Assembly: GCA_041191405.1 (NCBI GenBank)
Contig: JBEEOW010000012.1
Location: 1-64,000, forward strand
Direction of reading: 5' to 3'
Length of the DNA stretch: 64,000 bases
Source of the DNA: JBEEOW01 sp041191405
Lineage (GTDB): Bacteria; Bacteroidota; Bacteroidia; Cytophagales; UBA9547
Of the stretch, positions 7,981 through 15,999 are shown piece after piece. Within the stretch, counting starts at the first letter, position 1, and each line of letters starts with the position of its first letter. The position numbers and the translations under genes are program-made. The notes under the pieces are model-generated. The model was not told where the DNA came from. It was given only the letters and a program-made list of their open reading frames with translations, and did no database searches.

Positions 7981-8958
7981 TTATTTCATCAAAATTGATG
8001 TTTTTCGTTTTAAACCTATTGTTGGGTCGTAACCATTCATTTTAGTTTGATAATACCCAGTACCATCATAAACTCGCTTGTCAGGTTTTGATTTACACTC
8101 ATCGCTACATGCACCTTCCATTTCCCAACCGCATTTTTCACACATTGGCACATGGTTGTTACATTTTGCATAAGCGCAATTTATCATTCTATCACTCACA
8201 GTACCACACACATAGCATGTTGATACCACCGTTGGGTTTACTGAATTTACATCTACTGCAACCCTGCCGTCAAACACGTAACATTTCCCCTCAAAATCTT
8301 CTCCACCAACTTCTTTTCCGTATTTAATGATACCTCCATGTAATTGATATACATCTTCAAAACCGTTTTCTAACAAAAATGCACTGGCTTTTTCGCATTT
8401 AATCCCACCTGTACAATAAGTCAATACTTTTTTACCTTTTAAGGATTCTAATTCAGGAACTTTGCCCTCAAAATCTCTAAAATTATCAATATCAAGTGTA
8501 ATTGCATTTTTAAATTTCCCAAGATTATGTTCATAGTTTGAACGAACATCCAAAATCACAACATCTTCTTGGTCTTTCATTGCTTTAAATTCAGCAGGAG
8601 AAAGGTGTTTGCCTGTTCTTACATTAGGATTAATGTGCGTTAAACTAGAGTAAACAATTTCATTTTTAACCCTAACATGTAATTTTTGAAAAGCATGTTT
8701 GTGATACTCATCAATTTTAAATTCGATATGAGCAAAACGAGGGTCATTTCTCAACACCTCCATATAAGCCTCACAGTCAGCTTTTAATCCAGAAACAGTG
8801 CCATTTAAACCTTCCTGAGCAATAATAATTCTACCACGTAAATTGTGTTCTACACAGAACAAATGATGTTGTTCTCTAAACTCTTCAGTATTTTCTATTG
8901 TAGCATAACAATAGTAAAGTAGAATTAAGTAATCTTGATTTTTATTTTCCATGTTCAT
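7981..8958 (-). CDS. trhO: tRNA uridine(34) hydroxylase TrhO (rhodanese-domain protein)
   Basis: 325 residues. The N-terminal acylphosphatase-like domain (YYCYATIENTEEFREQHHLF ... GRIIIAQEGLNGTVSG) is followed by a rhodanese domain with the active-site loop YCTGGIKCEKAS. A Cys-rich tail (CYVCG, CAYAKC, CEKCGW, CSDECK) probably binds zinc. TrhO performs oxygen-dependent formation of 5-hydroxyuridine at tRNA position 34 in the cytoplasm. The Cys-rich C-terminus is common in Bacteroidota copies. Start could be M1 (8958) or M3 (8952). Confidence 0.93.
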   Translation of the reverse strand: MNMENKNQDYLILLYYCYATIENTEEFREQHHLFCVEHNLRGRIIIAQEGLNGTVSGLKADCEAYMEVLRNDPRFAHIEFKIDEYHKHAFQKLHVRVKNEIVYSSLTHINPNVRTGKHLSPAEFKAMKDQEDVVILDVRSNYEHNLGKFKNAITLDIDNFRDFEGKVPELESLKGKKVLTYCTGGIKCEKASAFLLENGFEDVYQLHGGIIKYGKEVGGEDFEGKCYVFDGRVAVDVNSVNPTVVSTCYVCGTVSDRMINCAYAKCNNHVPMCEKCGWEMEGACSDECKSKPDKRVYDGTGYYQTKMNGYDPTIGLKRKTSILMK

Positions 8959-9127
8959 TAACCGAGCTTAGCTTCATACTAAGTGATATTTAAACAAAGG
9001 TACTTATTTTTAAAATATTATGAAAGTGGGGAAAATCTGATTTCAGTTATTTATTTAACAAAAATCCAAACCAATATCTCCATATAAATAATAAAAATCC
9101 AAACCGAAAAACTAAAAAACAACATAC

Positions 9128-9164
9128 TCAGCGGAATCTTACATTTTTAACCACATTCCGCTGA
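9128..9164. repeat. 10-bp inverted repeat in the trhO-oxidoreductase gap
   Basis: TCAGCGGAAT (9128-9137) and ATTCCGCTGA (9155-9164) are perfect complements around a 17-nt loop. The 360-base gap 8959-9318 holds no gene. Besides this it has a 13-base direct repeat AAAAATCCAAACC (9060 and 9094) and the REP-like element at 9206. Confidence 0.6.
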
Positions 9165-9205
9165 AGATGACATTATATTACTGTAAGACATTTAGTTAGA
9201 TAAAA

Positions 9206-9256
9206 AAGCCCTGAAATGGCGAAATATCACAGCGATGGGTGTAAGCCCATCGCCAA
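9206..9256. repeat. REP-like double-hairpin element
   Basis: Two hairpins lie close together: a short one in GCCCTGAAATGGC (9208-9220) and a strong one GCGATGGG-TGTAAG-CCCATCGC (9232-9253). The arrangement (GCCCTGAAA...GCGAAATATCAC... then a GC-rich stem closed over TGTAAG) resembles dispersed palindromic repeats I know from other Bacteroidota genomes. Only one copy is in view, so dispersal is not shown here. Confidence 0.5.
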
Positions 9257-9296
9257 TTAGTGTTTCATGTCCACATTAAAATTCAAACATTTTGAG

Positions 9297-9304
9297 TATT
9301 TTTG
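9297..9304 (+). promoter_or_regulatory. -7 promoter box TATTTTTG
   Basis: Perfect TAnnTTTG match, 14 bases before the oxidoreductase ATG at 9319. It overlaps the sequence immediately after an in-frame TTG (9292), which argues that the TTG is promoter DNA and not a start codon. Confidence 0.6.
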
Positions 9305-9318
9305 TACAAATTTTATTT

Positions 9319-10893
9319 ATGTCGAAAATCCTTAGTTTAACTTTACTACCTGAGCAAGCTTTTGATAATGAGTATGTAAAAACGCATATTGCTCGTCAAC
9401 TGGCGTATAAAGATACTGACAAATTATTTGTTAGAAACTTAAAACGAAGTATTGATGCTCGTTCGAGGCAGGTAAAAGTTAATCTTGATGTAGAAATTTT
9501 TTATGGCGAAGAAATTACATCCCCAATACAATTCAAAAAAGAATATCCAAATGTAAGCTCAAAACCTAGTGTACTCATTGTTGGTGCTGGACCTGCGGGA
9601 TTGTTTGCAGCATTGCGTTGCATTGAATTAGGATTCAAACCGATAGTTTTTGAACGAGGTAAAGATGTTCGTGCTCGCAGAAGAGATTTAGCAGCCATAA
9701 ATAAAGAACATATTGTAAACAGCGAAAGTAATTATTGCTTTGGCGAAGGCGGTGCAGGCACCTATTCTGATGGAAAACTTTACACTCGTTCTAAAAAACG
9801 AGGAGATATTCGAAGAATTTTAGAAATTATGGTTGCGCATGGAGCCACCGAAGAAATTCTAGTTGATGCACATCCACATATTGGTACAAACAAATTACCA
9901 ACGCTTGTAAGCGAACTGCGTAACTCAATTTTAGAAGCAGGAGGCGAAGTCCTTTTTGATACTAAGGTTATTGATTTTATTGTTCAAAACAATGAAATCA
10001 AAGGAGTTGTAACCCAACAAAATAAAGAATACACAGGTGTTGGCGTAATTTTAGCAACTGGTCACTCAGCAAGAGACATTTTTGAATTATTAGATACAAA
10101 GAAAATTTACATCGAAGCAAAGCCTTTTGCATTGGGTGTTAGAATTGAACATCAACAAAGTTTTATAGATAGTATTCAATATCATTGTAAGGAAAGAGGT
10201 CCATATTTACCTGCGAGTAGCTATTCGTTGGTAGCACAAGCGCCTTACAAAGGAGTTGAGAAAGGAGTATTTTCATTTTGTATGTGTCCAGGAGGATTTA
10301 TAGTTCCCGCAGCAACAGCACAAGGCGAATTAGTAGTTAACGGAATGTCACCCTCACGTAGAGATTCTCAATTTGCAAATTCAGGAGTAGTTGTTTCAGT
10401 TGATGAATCTGATTGGGTAGATTACAAACATTTTGGTGCATTAGCAGGCTTAAAATACCAAGCAGATATTGAACAAAATGCCTGTAAATTAGGCGGTAAT
10501 ACCCAAGTTGCACCAGCTCAATTATTAACAGATTTTGTAAAACATAAAACTTCTTCTGTTTTACTACCTACCTCCTATCAACCAGGTTTAACAGCCGTTG
10601 ATATGCATCAAGTTTTACCTGCACCAGTGGCACAAAGATTAAAATTTGCGTTGCCATTATTCAACAATAAAATGAAAGGATATTTAACTTCCTCAGCGCA
10701 AATGATTGGTGTTGAAAGTAGAACCTCGTCGCCAGTTCGTATTCCGAGAGACAAAGAAACATTGGAGCATGTACAAATAGCTAGATTATACCCATGTGCC
10801 GAAGGTGCTGGCTATGCAGGAGGAATCATGTCGGCAGCTATGGATGGTGAACGTTGTGCAGAACAATTAATTGCTAAATGGGGACACAGATGA
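9319..10893 (+). CDS. FAD-dependent oxidoreductase (COG2509-type)
   Basis: 524 residues from ATG 9319. After an N-terminal domain of about 80 residues (dodecin-like/thump-like in this family, NLKRSIDARSRQVKVN) comes the FAD dinucleotide motif VLIVGAGPAGLFAALRCIELG with the following acidic VFERG. Further conserved blocks are NYCFGEGGAGTYSDGKLYTR, VILATGHSARDIFELL, and the C-terminal LYPCAEGAGYAGGIMSAAMDG FAD-contact loop. It is the widespread uncharacterised FAD dehydrogenase family; the substrate is unknown. Its stop TGA overlaps an ATGA identical to the start of WbqC, so it was probably translationally coupled to WbqC before the Bro-N gene inserted. Confidence 0.88.
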   Translation: MSKILSLTLLPEQAFDNEYVKTHIARQLAYKDTDKLFVRNLKRSIDARSRQVKVNLDVEIFYGEEITSPIQFKKEYPNVSSKPSVLIVGAGPAGLFAALRCIELGFKPIVFERGKDVRARRRDLAAINKEHIVNSESNYCFGEGGAGTYSDGKLYTRSKKRGDIRRILEIMVAHGATEEILVDAHPHIGTNKLPTLVSELRNSILEAGGEVLFDTKVIDFIVQNNEIKGVVTQQNKEYTGVGVILATGHSARDIFELLDTKKIYIEAKPFALGVRIEHQQSFIDSIQYHCKERGPYLPASSYSLVAQAPYKGVEKGVFSFCMCPGGFIVPAATAQGELVVNGMSPSRRDSQFANSGVVVSVDESDWVDYKHFGALAGLKYQADIEQNACKLGGNTQVAPAQLLTDFVKHKTSSVLLPTSYQPGLTAVDMHQVLPAPVAQRLKFALPLFNNKMKGYLTSSAQMIGVESRTSSPVRIPRDKETLEHVQIARLYPCAEGAGYAGGIMSAAMDGERCAEQLIAKWGHR

Positions 10894-10913
10894 GATTATT
10901 AATAGAAATCCAA
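10884..10913 (+). repeat. Left copy of 30-bp direct repeat flanking the Bro-N gene
   Basis: Bases 10884-10908 (ACACAGATGAGATTATTAAT plus AGAAA) recur identically at 11858-11882; after one mismatch CCAA also matches. This copy contains the oxidoreductase stop and a decayed WbqC start (MRLLIEIQ, then stop after 15 codons). Confidence 0.85.
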
Positions 10914-10926
10914 GTACTACATTCAA

Positions 10927-10934
10927 TATATTTG
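10927..10934 (+). promoter_or_regulatory. -7 promoter box TATATTTG for the Bro-N gene
   Basis: Exact TAnnTTTG, 25 bases before the ATG at 10960. It lies inside the inserted segment, just after the left direct repeat. No clear -33 TTTG is seen. Confidence 0.5.
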
Positions 10935-10959
10935 TAATCAAAATTGTAAAACTATTTTT

Positions 10960-11784
10960 ATGAGTGATATTAAACTATTTGAAAGTAAAAAAGTACGACG
11001 CCATTGGGATGCCGAAAAGGAAATTTGGTATTTTTCAATAATAGATGTTATTGAGATATTGACAGATAGCCCAAGACCTCGAAAATATTGGAGTGCGTTA
11101 AAAACTAAACTTCAAAAAGAAGGAAGTGAAGTGTCCCAATTTGTGGGACAGTTGAAGTTGCAAGCCGAAGACGGCAAAATGCGTGAAACCGACGTTGCCG
11201 ATACAGAAACATTGCTTCGTATTATTCAATCAATACCATCGCCTAAAGCTGAGCCTTTTAAACAATGGTTGGCAAAGGTGGGCTATGAACGTATGCAAGA
11301 AATAGCCGACCCAAGCCAAGGAATTAACAGGGCAAGAGAAAATTGGCAAAAATTGGGCAGAAGTGAAAAATGGATTCAGCAACGAATGACGGGGCAAGAA
11401 ACCAGAAATAAACTGACCGATTACTGGAAAGAAAGTGGTGTTGAAAAAGGAGATGAATTTGCAATACTTACCAATATTATTCATCAAGAATGGACAGGCT
11501 TGACGGTGAAAAAACATAAAGATTTGAAAGGTTTGCAATCTCAAAATTTACGTGACCACATGACCGAAGCTGAGTTGATTTTTACAGCTCTTGCCGAATT
11601 ATCAACCAGACAAATTGCCGAAACAGATGAAGCAAAAGGTTTAGAAGAAAATGCCAAAGCAAGTAAAAAAGGAGGTAAAATTGCGAAAGATGCTCGCTTA
11701 AGGCTTGAAGAACAAACAGGTAAAAATGTAGTAACTGGAGAAAACTTTTTACCTCCAGCAAAAGATAAAAAGAAATTAAAATAA
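10960..11784 (+). CDS. Bro-N domain protein, DinD-like (putative mobile-element cargo)
   Basis: 274 residues. Residues ~8-110 form a Bro-N (phage antirepressor/KilA-related) domain: FESKKVRRHWDAEKEIWYFS, IIDVIEILTDSPRPRKYWSA, then SQFVGQLKLQAEDGKMRETD. The C-terminal part (ILTNIIHQEWTGLTVKKHKD, LRDHMTEAELIFTALAELST, ENAKASKKGGKIAKDARLRL) follows the layout of DNA-damage-inducible protein D. Bro-N domains bind DNA and occur in phages and mobile islands. By eye its codons are richer in G and C than those of its neighbours. It sits alone inside a 974-bp segment bounded by direct repeats, so recent gain by transfer is likely. Its cellular role is unknown. Confidence 0.8.
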   Translation: MSDIKLFESKKVRRHWDAEKEIWYFSIIDVIEILTDSPRPRKYWSALKTKLQKEGSEVSQFVGQLKLQAEDGKMRETDVADTETLLRIIQSIPSPKAEPFKQWLAKVGYERMQEIADPSQGINRARENWQKLGRSEKWIQQRMTGQETRNKLTDYWKESGVEKGDEFAILTNIIHQEWTGLTVKKHKDLKGLQSQNLRDHMTEAELIFTALAELSTRQIAETDEAKGLEENAKASKKGGKIAKDARLRLEEQTGKNVVTGENFLPPAKDKKKLK

Positions 11785-11857
11785 ATAGCATAAAAACCAT
11801 CAGACAGGACATTTACATAACTTTCATGTTTTTTTATTAAGTTTGAGTATTATTTTT

Positions 11858-11887
11858 ACACAGATGAGATTATTAATAGAAACCCAA
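11858..11887 (+). repeat. Right copy of 30-bp direct repeat, containing the functional WbqC start
   Basis: Identical over 25 bases to 10884-10908. Here the ATG at 11864 opens the intact WbqC frame. The distance between copies is 974 bp. Just inside, AGACAGGACATTTACA (11798-11813) faintly resembles the GGAC/TTTACA words of the repeat tract at 1-129. Confidence 0.85.
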
Positions 11888-12493
11888 TACCTTCCATCCA
11901 TTGCCTATTTTCAATTAATCCAAAAATTTGAAAATAAAATTACACTTGAATATTGCGAAAATTTCGAAAAACAAAGTTTTAGAAATAGAACAAATATACT
12001 AACCGCCAATGGTAGCTATTCACTTTCTGTTCCGGTTGAAAAAGCAAATAGTAAAGTATTAATAAGTGATGTAAAAATAGATTATTCGCAACGTTGGCAA
12101 CAAGTTCATATCAGGGCAATTCAAAGTGCTTATGGCAAATCTCCATTTTTTGAACAATATTTTGAGGATATTTCTCAAATAATTTCCAAACAACATTCGT
12201 TATTAATTAATCTTAATCATGAATTACTACAATACGTATGTAAAAGACTGAAAATAAAACTAGATGTAATGTTTAGCGAGAAATATATCAAAGGAGAAGA
12301 AACGGCGAACTGCCAATTTGTCGATGCCCGTTCATTGATTCATCCAAAAAAAGATAACTTTTGTCATAAACTTACACAAGATTTGTCCGTACAACCATAT
12401 CAACAAGTTTTTGGAGAGAACTTTGTACCGAACTTATCCATACTAGATTTACTGTTTAATGAAGGGCCTGCTGCCAAACAATATTTGGCTTAA
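11864..12493 (+). CDS. WbqC family protein
   Basis: 209 residues from ATG 11864 (MRLLIETQYLPSIAYFQLIQ); an in-frame TTG at 11843 is less likely. The family signature is present: the opening ETQYLPSIAYF, NRTNILTANGSYSLSVPVEK, and ISDVKIDYSQRWQQVHIRAI followed by AYGKSPFFEQYFEDI. WbqC proteins occur next to polysaccharide or aminotransferase genes in many bacteria, but the biochemical role is not settled. The start lies in the direct repeat that flanks the inserted Bro-N gene, so its original coupling to the oxidoreductase gene has been broken, and it may now depend on the sequence at 11841-11857 for a promoter (TATTATTTTTAC). Confidence 0.85.
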   Translation: MRLLIETQYLPSIAYFQLIQKFENKITLEYCENFEKQSFRNRTNILTANGSYSLSVPVEKANSKVLISDVKIDYSQRWQQVHIRAIQSAYGKSPFFEQYFEDISQIISKQHSLLINLNHELLQYVCKRLKIKLDVMFSEKYIKGEETANCQFVDARSLIHPKKDNFCHKLTQDLSVQPYQQVFGENFVPNLSILDLLFNEGPAAKQYLA

Positions 12494-12648
12494 AGCAACA
12501 ATTAAGTAAAAAAATCAGTTTTATAATTATGTTTTGTAAAAATTATAAATGCGAGAATACAAGCTCTTGTTAATAATTTAAAAACATACTCAAAAAATAA
12601 GTTAAAAATTATATATTTACGCTTAATACTAAAATCGGTAGTTAAGGA

Positions 12649-15174
12649 ATGGAAGCAAAATTCTCAAACCGTGTAAAAGAGGTAATTTCACTCGCTCGTG
12701 AAGAAGCCTTAAGACTGAGCCATGATTACATTGGTACAGAGCATTTATTGCTTGGTATTATTCGTGAAGGCGAAGGAGTAGCCGTAAATCTACTTAAAAA
12801 ACTAGGAGTTGATACGCTCGAAGTAAAAGAGCATATCGAACAAGTTACTCGTAATAGTGCCAACCCAATGGCAAAATCAGTAGCTAGTATTCCATTAACA
12901 AGGCAATCAGAAAAGATATTAAAAATAACTTATCTCGAAGCCAAAATATTTAAAAGTGAATTAATAGGTACAGAGCATTTATTGCTTTCTATCTTGAGAG
13001 ATAAAGATAATATTGCCACTCAAATTTTAAATAAATTTAAAGTGAATTACGACATAATTAAAGAACTTTTAGAGTACCAACAACAAGGTACTAATCCAAG
13101 AGCTGGTGCTGAGGCTGATGGAGATGATGACGACAGTAAACTATTTGGTAGTGGTTCTGGCTCAGGAGGAAGTGGTTCAAAATCAGGAACTGCGGGTGGT
13201 GAAAAATCAAAAACGCCAGTTTTAGATAATTTCGGTAGAGATTTAACTAAAATTGCTGAAGAAGGTAGAATTGACCCAATTGTTGGACGTGAAAAAGAAA
13301 TTGAGCGTGTAGCGCAAATTTTAAGTCGTCGTAAAAAAAATAACCCAATTTTAATTGGTGAACCAGGTGTTGGTAAAACTGCCATTGCCGAAGGTTTAGC
13401 TTTAAGAATTGTTCAGAAAAAAGTATCAAGAGTACTTTTTGGCAAACGTGTAGTTACACTTGATTTAGCTTCTTTAGTGGCTGGTACAAAATACCGTGGT
13501 CAGTTTGAAGAGCGTATGAAAGCTGTAATGACAGAACTTGAAAAATCTCCTGATGTAATTTTATTCATTGATGAGTTACACACTATTGTAGGTGCAGGTG
13601 GAGCTTCTGGTTCATTAGATGCTTCAAACATGTTCAAACCTGCATTAGCTAGAGGTGAAATTCAATGTATTGGAGCTACTACTTTAGATGAATATCGTCA
13701 ATATATTGAAAAAGATGGTGCATTAGCTCGTCGTTTCCAAATGGTTATTGTTGACCCAACATCTCCAGAGGAAACTATTCAAATATTGAATAACATCAAA
13801 GATAAATACGAAGATCATCACCATGTTAACTATTCACAAGAAGCAATTGATGCTTGTGTTAAATTAACAGATAGATATATCACTGACCGTCATTTACCTG
13901 ATAAAGCTATCGACGTACTTGACGAAGCTGGTGCAAGAGTTCACTTAAATAACATTGTTGTTCCAAAAGATATTGTAATCTTGGAAGAGCAAATTGAAAA
14001 TGTTAAAAAAGATAAAGTTGAAGTTATCAAAAAACAACTTTATGAAGAAGCTGCACGCTTACGTGACACCGAGAAAAAATTAATTGACCAACTTGAAAAC
14101 GCAAAATTACGTTGGGAAGAGGAAACCAAACAAACTCGTTACGAAGTTAAAGAAGAAAACGTAGCAGAAGTAATTGCTATGATGACTGGTATTCCTGTGA
14201 ACAAAGTAGCACAACAAGAAAGTCAAAAAATCTTATCGATGGGCGAAGATTTAACTAAAAAAGTAATTGGCCAAGAAGCGGCTGTTAAAAAATTAGTTAA
14301 AGCAATTCAGCGTACAAGAGTAGGTTTAAAAGATCCTAAAAAACCAATTGGTTCATTTATTTTCCTTGGCCCAACTGGTGTAGGAAAAACAGAATTAGCA
14401 AAAACATTGGCTACTTATTTATTCGACAAAGATGATGCTTTGGTAAGAATAGATATGAGTGAGTACATGGAGAAATTCTCGGTATCTCGTTTAGTAGGTG
14501 CGCCTCCAGGTTACGTTGGTTATGAAGAAGGCGGACAGTTAACTGAAAAAATTCGTCGTAAACCATACAGCGTAATTTTGCTTGATGAGATTGAAAAAGC
14601 ACATCCAGATGTGTTCAATATCTTATTACAAGTACTTGACGATGGTATTTTAACTGACGGAATGGGAAGAAGGGTTGATTTTAGAAATACTATCATCATC
14701 ATGACTTCAAACATCGGTATTAGAGAATTAAAAGATTTCGGAACAGGTATTGGTTTTAACACCAAAGCAAAACTTGATACTGTTGACGAAAACATGAAAG
14801 CTTCAATTCAAAGTGCATTGAAAAAAGCTTTCTCTCCAGAGTTCTTAAACCGTTTAGACGATGTAATTATCTTCAACTCATTACAAAGAGAAGATATTCA
14901 CAAAGTAATTGATATTAGCTTAGCTAAATTATTTGCTCGTTTGAGTACTTTAGGGTATAACATTGAATTGACCGAAAAAGCAAAAGATTATATCTCTGAC
15001 AAAGGATACGACCAACAATACGGTGCTCGTCCATTAAACAGAGCAATTCAAAAATACCTTGAGGACCCTGTTGCAGAAGAAATCCTAAAAGGAGATGTGC
15101 AAGATGGAGATATTATTGTAGCAGATTACGAAGAAGGTGACGAATTAAAACTTACAATCAAGAAAAAAGCATAA
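12649..15174 (+). CDS. clpC: ATP-dependent Clp protease ATP-binding subunit ClpC
   Basis: 841 residues. Two Clp-N repeats (about 1-145) each carry the IGTEHLLLGI / IGTEHLLLSI motif. An acidic and Gly/Ser-rich linker follows (about 150-190: DDDDSK, then GSGSGSGGSGS). AAA+ domain 1 has Walker A GEPGVGKTA near residue 237; a coiled-coil/UVR-like middle segment (EEAARLRDTEKKLIDQLENA) comes next. AAA+ domain 2 has Walker A GPTGVGKTE near 574. It unfolds proteins and feeds them to ClpP in the cytoplasm. The GS-rich linker is longer than in Firmicutes ClpC. A TATATTTAC at 12612-12620 may be the -7 box. It is monocistronic, ending at a strong terminator. Confidence 0.95.
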   Translation: MEAKFSNRVKEVISLAREEALRLSHDYIGTEHLLLGIIREGEGVAVNLLKKLGVDTLEVKEHIEQVTRNSANPMAKSVASIPLTRQSEKILKITYLEAKIFKSELIGTEHLLLSILRDKDNIATQILNKFKVNYDIIKELLEYQQQGTNPRAGAEADGDDDDSKLFGSGSGSGGSGSKSGTAGGEKSKTPVLDNFGRDLTKIAEEGRIDPIVGREKEIERVAQILSRRKKNNPILIGEPGVGKTAIAEGLALRIVQKKVSRVLFGKRVVTLDLASLVAGTKYRGQFEERMKAVMTELEKSPDVILFIDELHTIVGAGGASGSLDASNMFKPALARGEIQCIGATTLDEYRQYIEKDGALARRFQMVIVDPTSPEETIQILNNIKDKYEDHHHVNYSQEAIDACVKLTDRYITDRHLPDKAIDVLDEAGARVHLNNIVVPKDIVILEEQIENVKKDKVEVIKKQLYEEAARLRDTEKKLIDQLENAKLRWEEETKQTRYEVKEENVAEVIAMMTGIPVNKVAQQESQKILSMGEDLTKKVIGQEAAVKKLVKAIQRTRVGLKDPKKPIGSFIFLGPTGVGKTELAKTLATYLFDKDDALVRIDMSEYMEKFSVSRLVGAPPGYVGYEEGGQLTEKIRRKPYSVILLDEIEKAHPDVFNILLQVLDDGILTDGMGRRVDFRNTIIIMTSNIGIRELKDFGTGIGFNTKAKLDTVDENMKASIQSALKKAFSPEFLNRLDDVIIFNSLQREDIHKVIDISLAKLFARLSTLGYNIELTEKAKDYISDKGYDQQYGARPLNRAIQKYLEDPVAEEILKGDVQDGDIIVADYEEGDELKLTIKKKA

Positions 15175-15188
15175 TAATTTACAACTTT

Positions 15189-15226
15189 AAAAGCTCTGTG
15201 TCGTAAAAAGACGCAGAGCTTTTTTG
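15189..15226 (+). terminator. Rho-independent terminator after clpC
   Basis: AAGCTCTGTGTC (15191-15202) pairs with GACGCAGAGCTT (15210-15221) with one T-G, over a 7-nt loop, followed by TTTTT. Confidence 0.9.
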
Positions 15227-15248
15227 TTTTATTAAAGGATTGGTGATT

Positions 15249-15650
15249 ATGAAAAAATTTAATACTGTAATGTTGGTTGACGATAACGATACCGACAACT
15301 ATATAAGTCAGAGAATAATGGAATTATCAGGTTTTTCTGATAAAATACTAACAAATAACAACGGTAAAGCAGCATTAGAATACCTAGAACAACACCAAAA
15401 CGATGTTTCTAAATTACCAGATATTATTTTTTTAGATATCAGTATGCCAATAGTTGATGGCTATGTATTTTTATACGAGTTTGAAAGATACTCACAAACA
15501 GTGAAAGACAAGTGTAAAGTAGCAATACTCACCAGCTCAGACAACAAACAAGACATTGACCGAATGAGCGGTAACGAATTTGTATTCAAATATGTAATTA
15601 AACCAATTACAGAAGATGTACTAAACGAAATCAAAGCGGAACTAATTTAG
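15249..15650 (+). CDS. Single-domain response regulator (CheY-like)
   Basis: 133 residues from ATG 15249; the in-frame TTG at 15240 is only three codons upstream and is less likely. The receiver fold is complete: acidic cluster VMLVDDNDTDNY, phospho-acceptor Asp in IIFLDISMPIVDGY, Thr/Ser in VAILTSSDN, and Lys in YVIKPIT. It has no output domain, so it probably works by protein contact or in a phosphorelay with hybrid kinases. Similar stand-alone receivers (rcp1-like, DD-N-D-N start) are frequent in Bacteroidota. No kinase is adjacent. Confidence 0.9.
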   Translation: MKKFNTVMLVDDNDTDNYISQRIMELSGFSDKILTNNNGKAALEYLEQHQNDVSKLPDIIFLDISMPIVDGYVFLYEFERYSQTVKDKCKVAILTSSDNKQDIDRMSGNEFVFKYVIKPITEDVLNEIKAELI

Positions 15651-15682
15651 TTTCGCTTTTTTTATAGATACATTAAACCTGA

Positions 15683-15823
15683 TTAGACTTTTCCAAGATT
15701 CCAATTTTCAACACAACCATCAAAAATATTTGAACATGAAGGATTGGAGGTGAAACCGATTTGGATTTGGGCGTTTACATACAGAGAAAAGGTAAAAAAA
15801 ATAATATAAATAATATATTTCAT
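15683..15823 (-). CDS. Small secreted peptide or gene remnant
   Basis: A 46-codon frame with a convincing Sec signal peptide: MKYIIYIIFFTFSLYVNAQ, with cleavage after NAQ-type sequence as in many Bacteroidota exported proteins. The mature part is only ~27 residues (IQIGFTSNPSCSNIFDGCVE...) with two Cys. Upstream on the minus strand TATTCTTTG (near 15869-15861) may be a -7 box. It could be a genuine two-Cys peptide or the 5' remnant of a larger exported protein whose body was deleted. The rest of the 350-base gap 15651-15999 shows nothing else. Confidence 0.4.
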   Translation of the reverse strand: MKYIIYIIFFTFSLYVNAQIQIGFTSNPSCSNIFDGCVENWNLGKV

Positions 15824-15999
15824 TTTTGGATTCGAAACTTAATAACTTCAGCAAAGAATATTTTAACTTTTTAAAATAAGTACTTAAATAGTAAAAAAAC
15901 TAGCTTTTTCATTAATTTATAAACAAAAATGGTATTTTAATTACCCTGTTTGAGAATTTTAATGCATATTTAAATAAATTTGAGAATAAGTTTACAAAA

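Noticed and set aside
9292..9318. Longer N-terminus of the FAD oxidoreductase from TTG 9292
   Set aside because: The TTG is immediately followed by TATTTTTG, a -7 promoter box; the ATG at 9319 opens the conserved protein start. The same reasoning moved the starts at 5782, 27279, 30102 and 31024.
10960..11784. A prophage signalled by the Bro-N gene
   Set aside because: No other phage gene, integrase or lysis gene is near; the inserted segment is only 974 bp.
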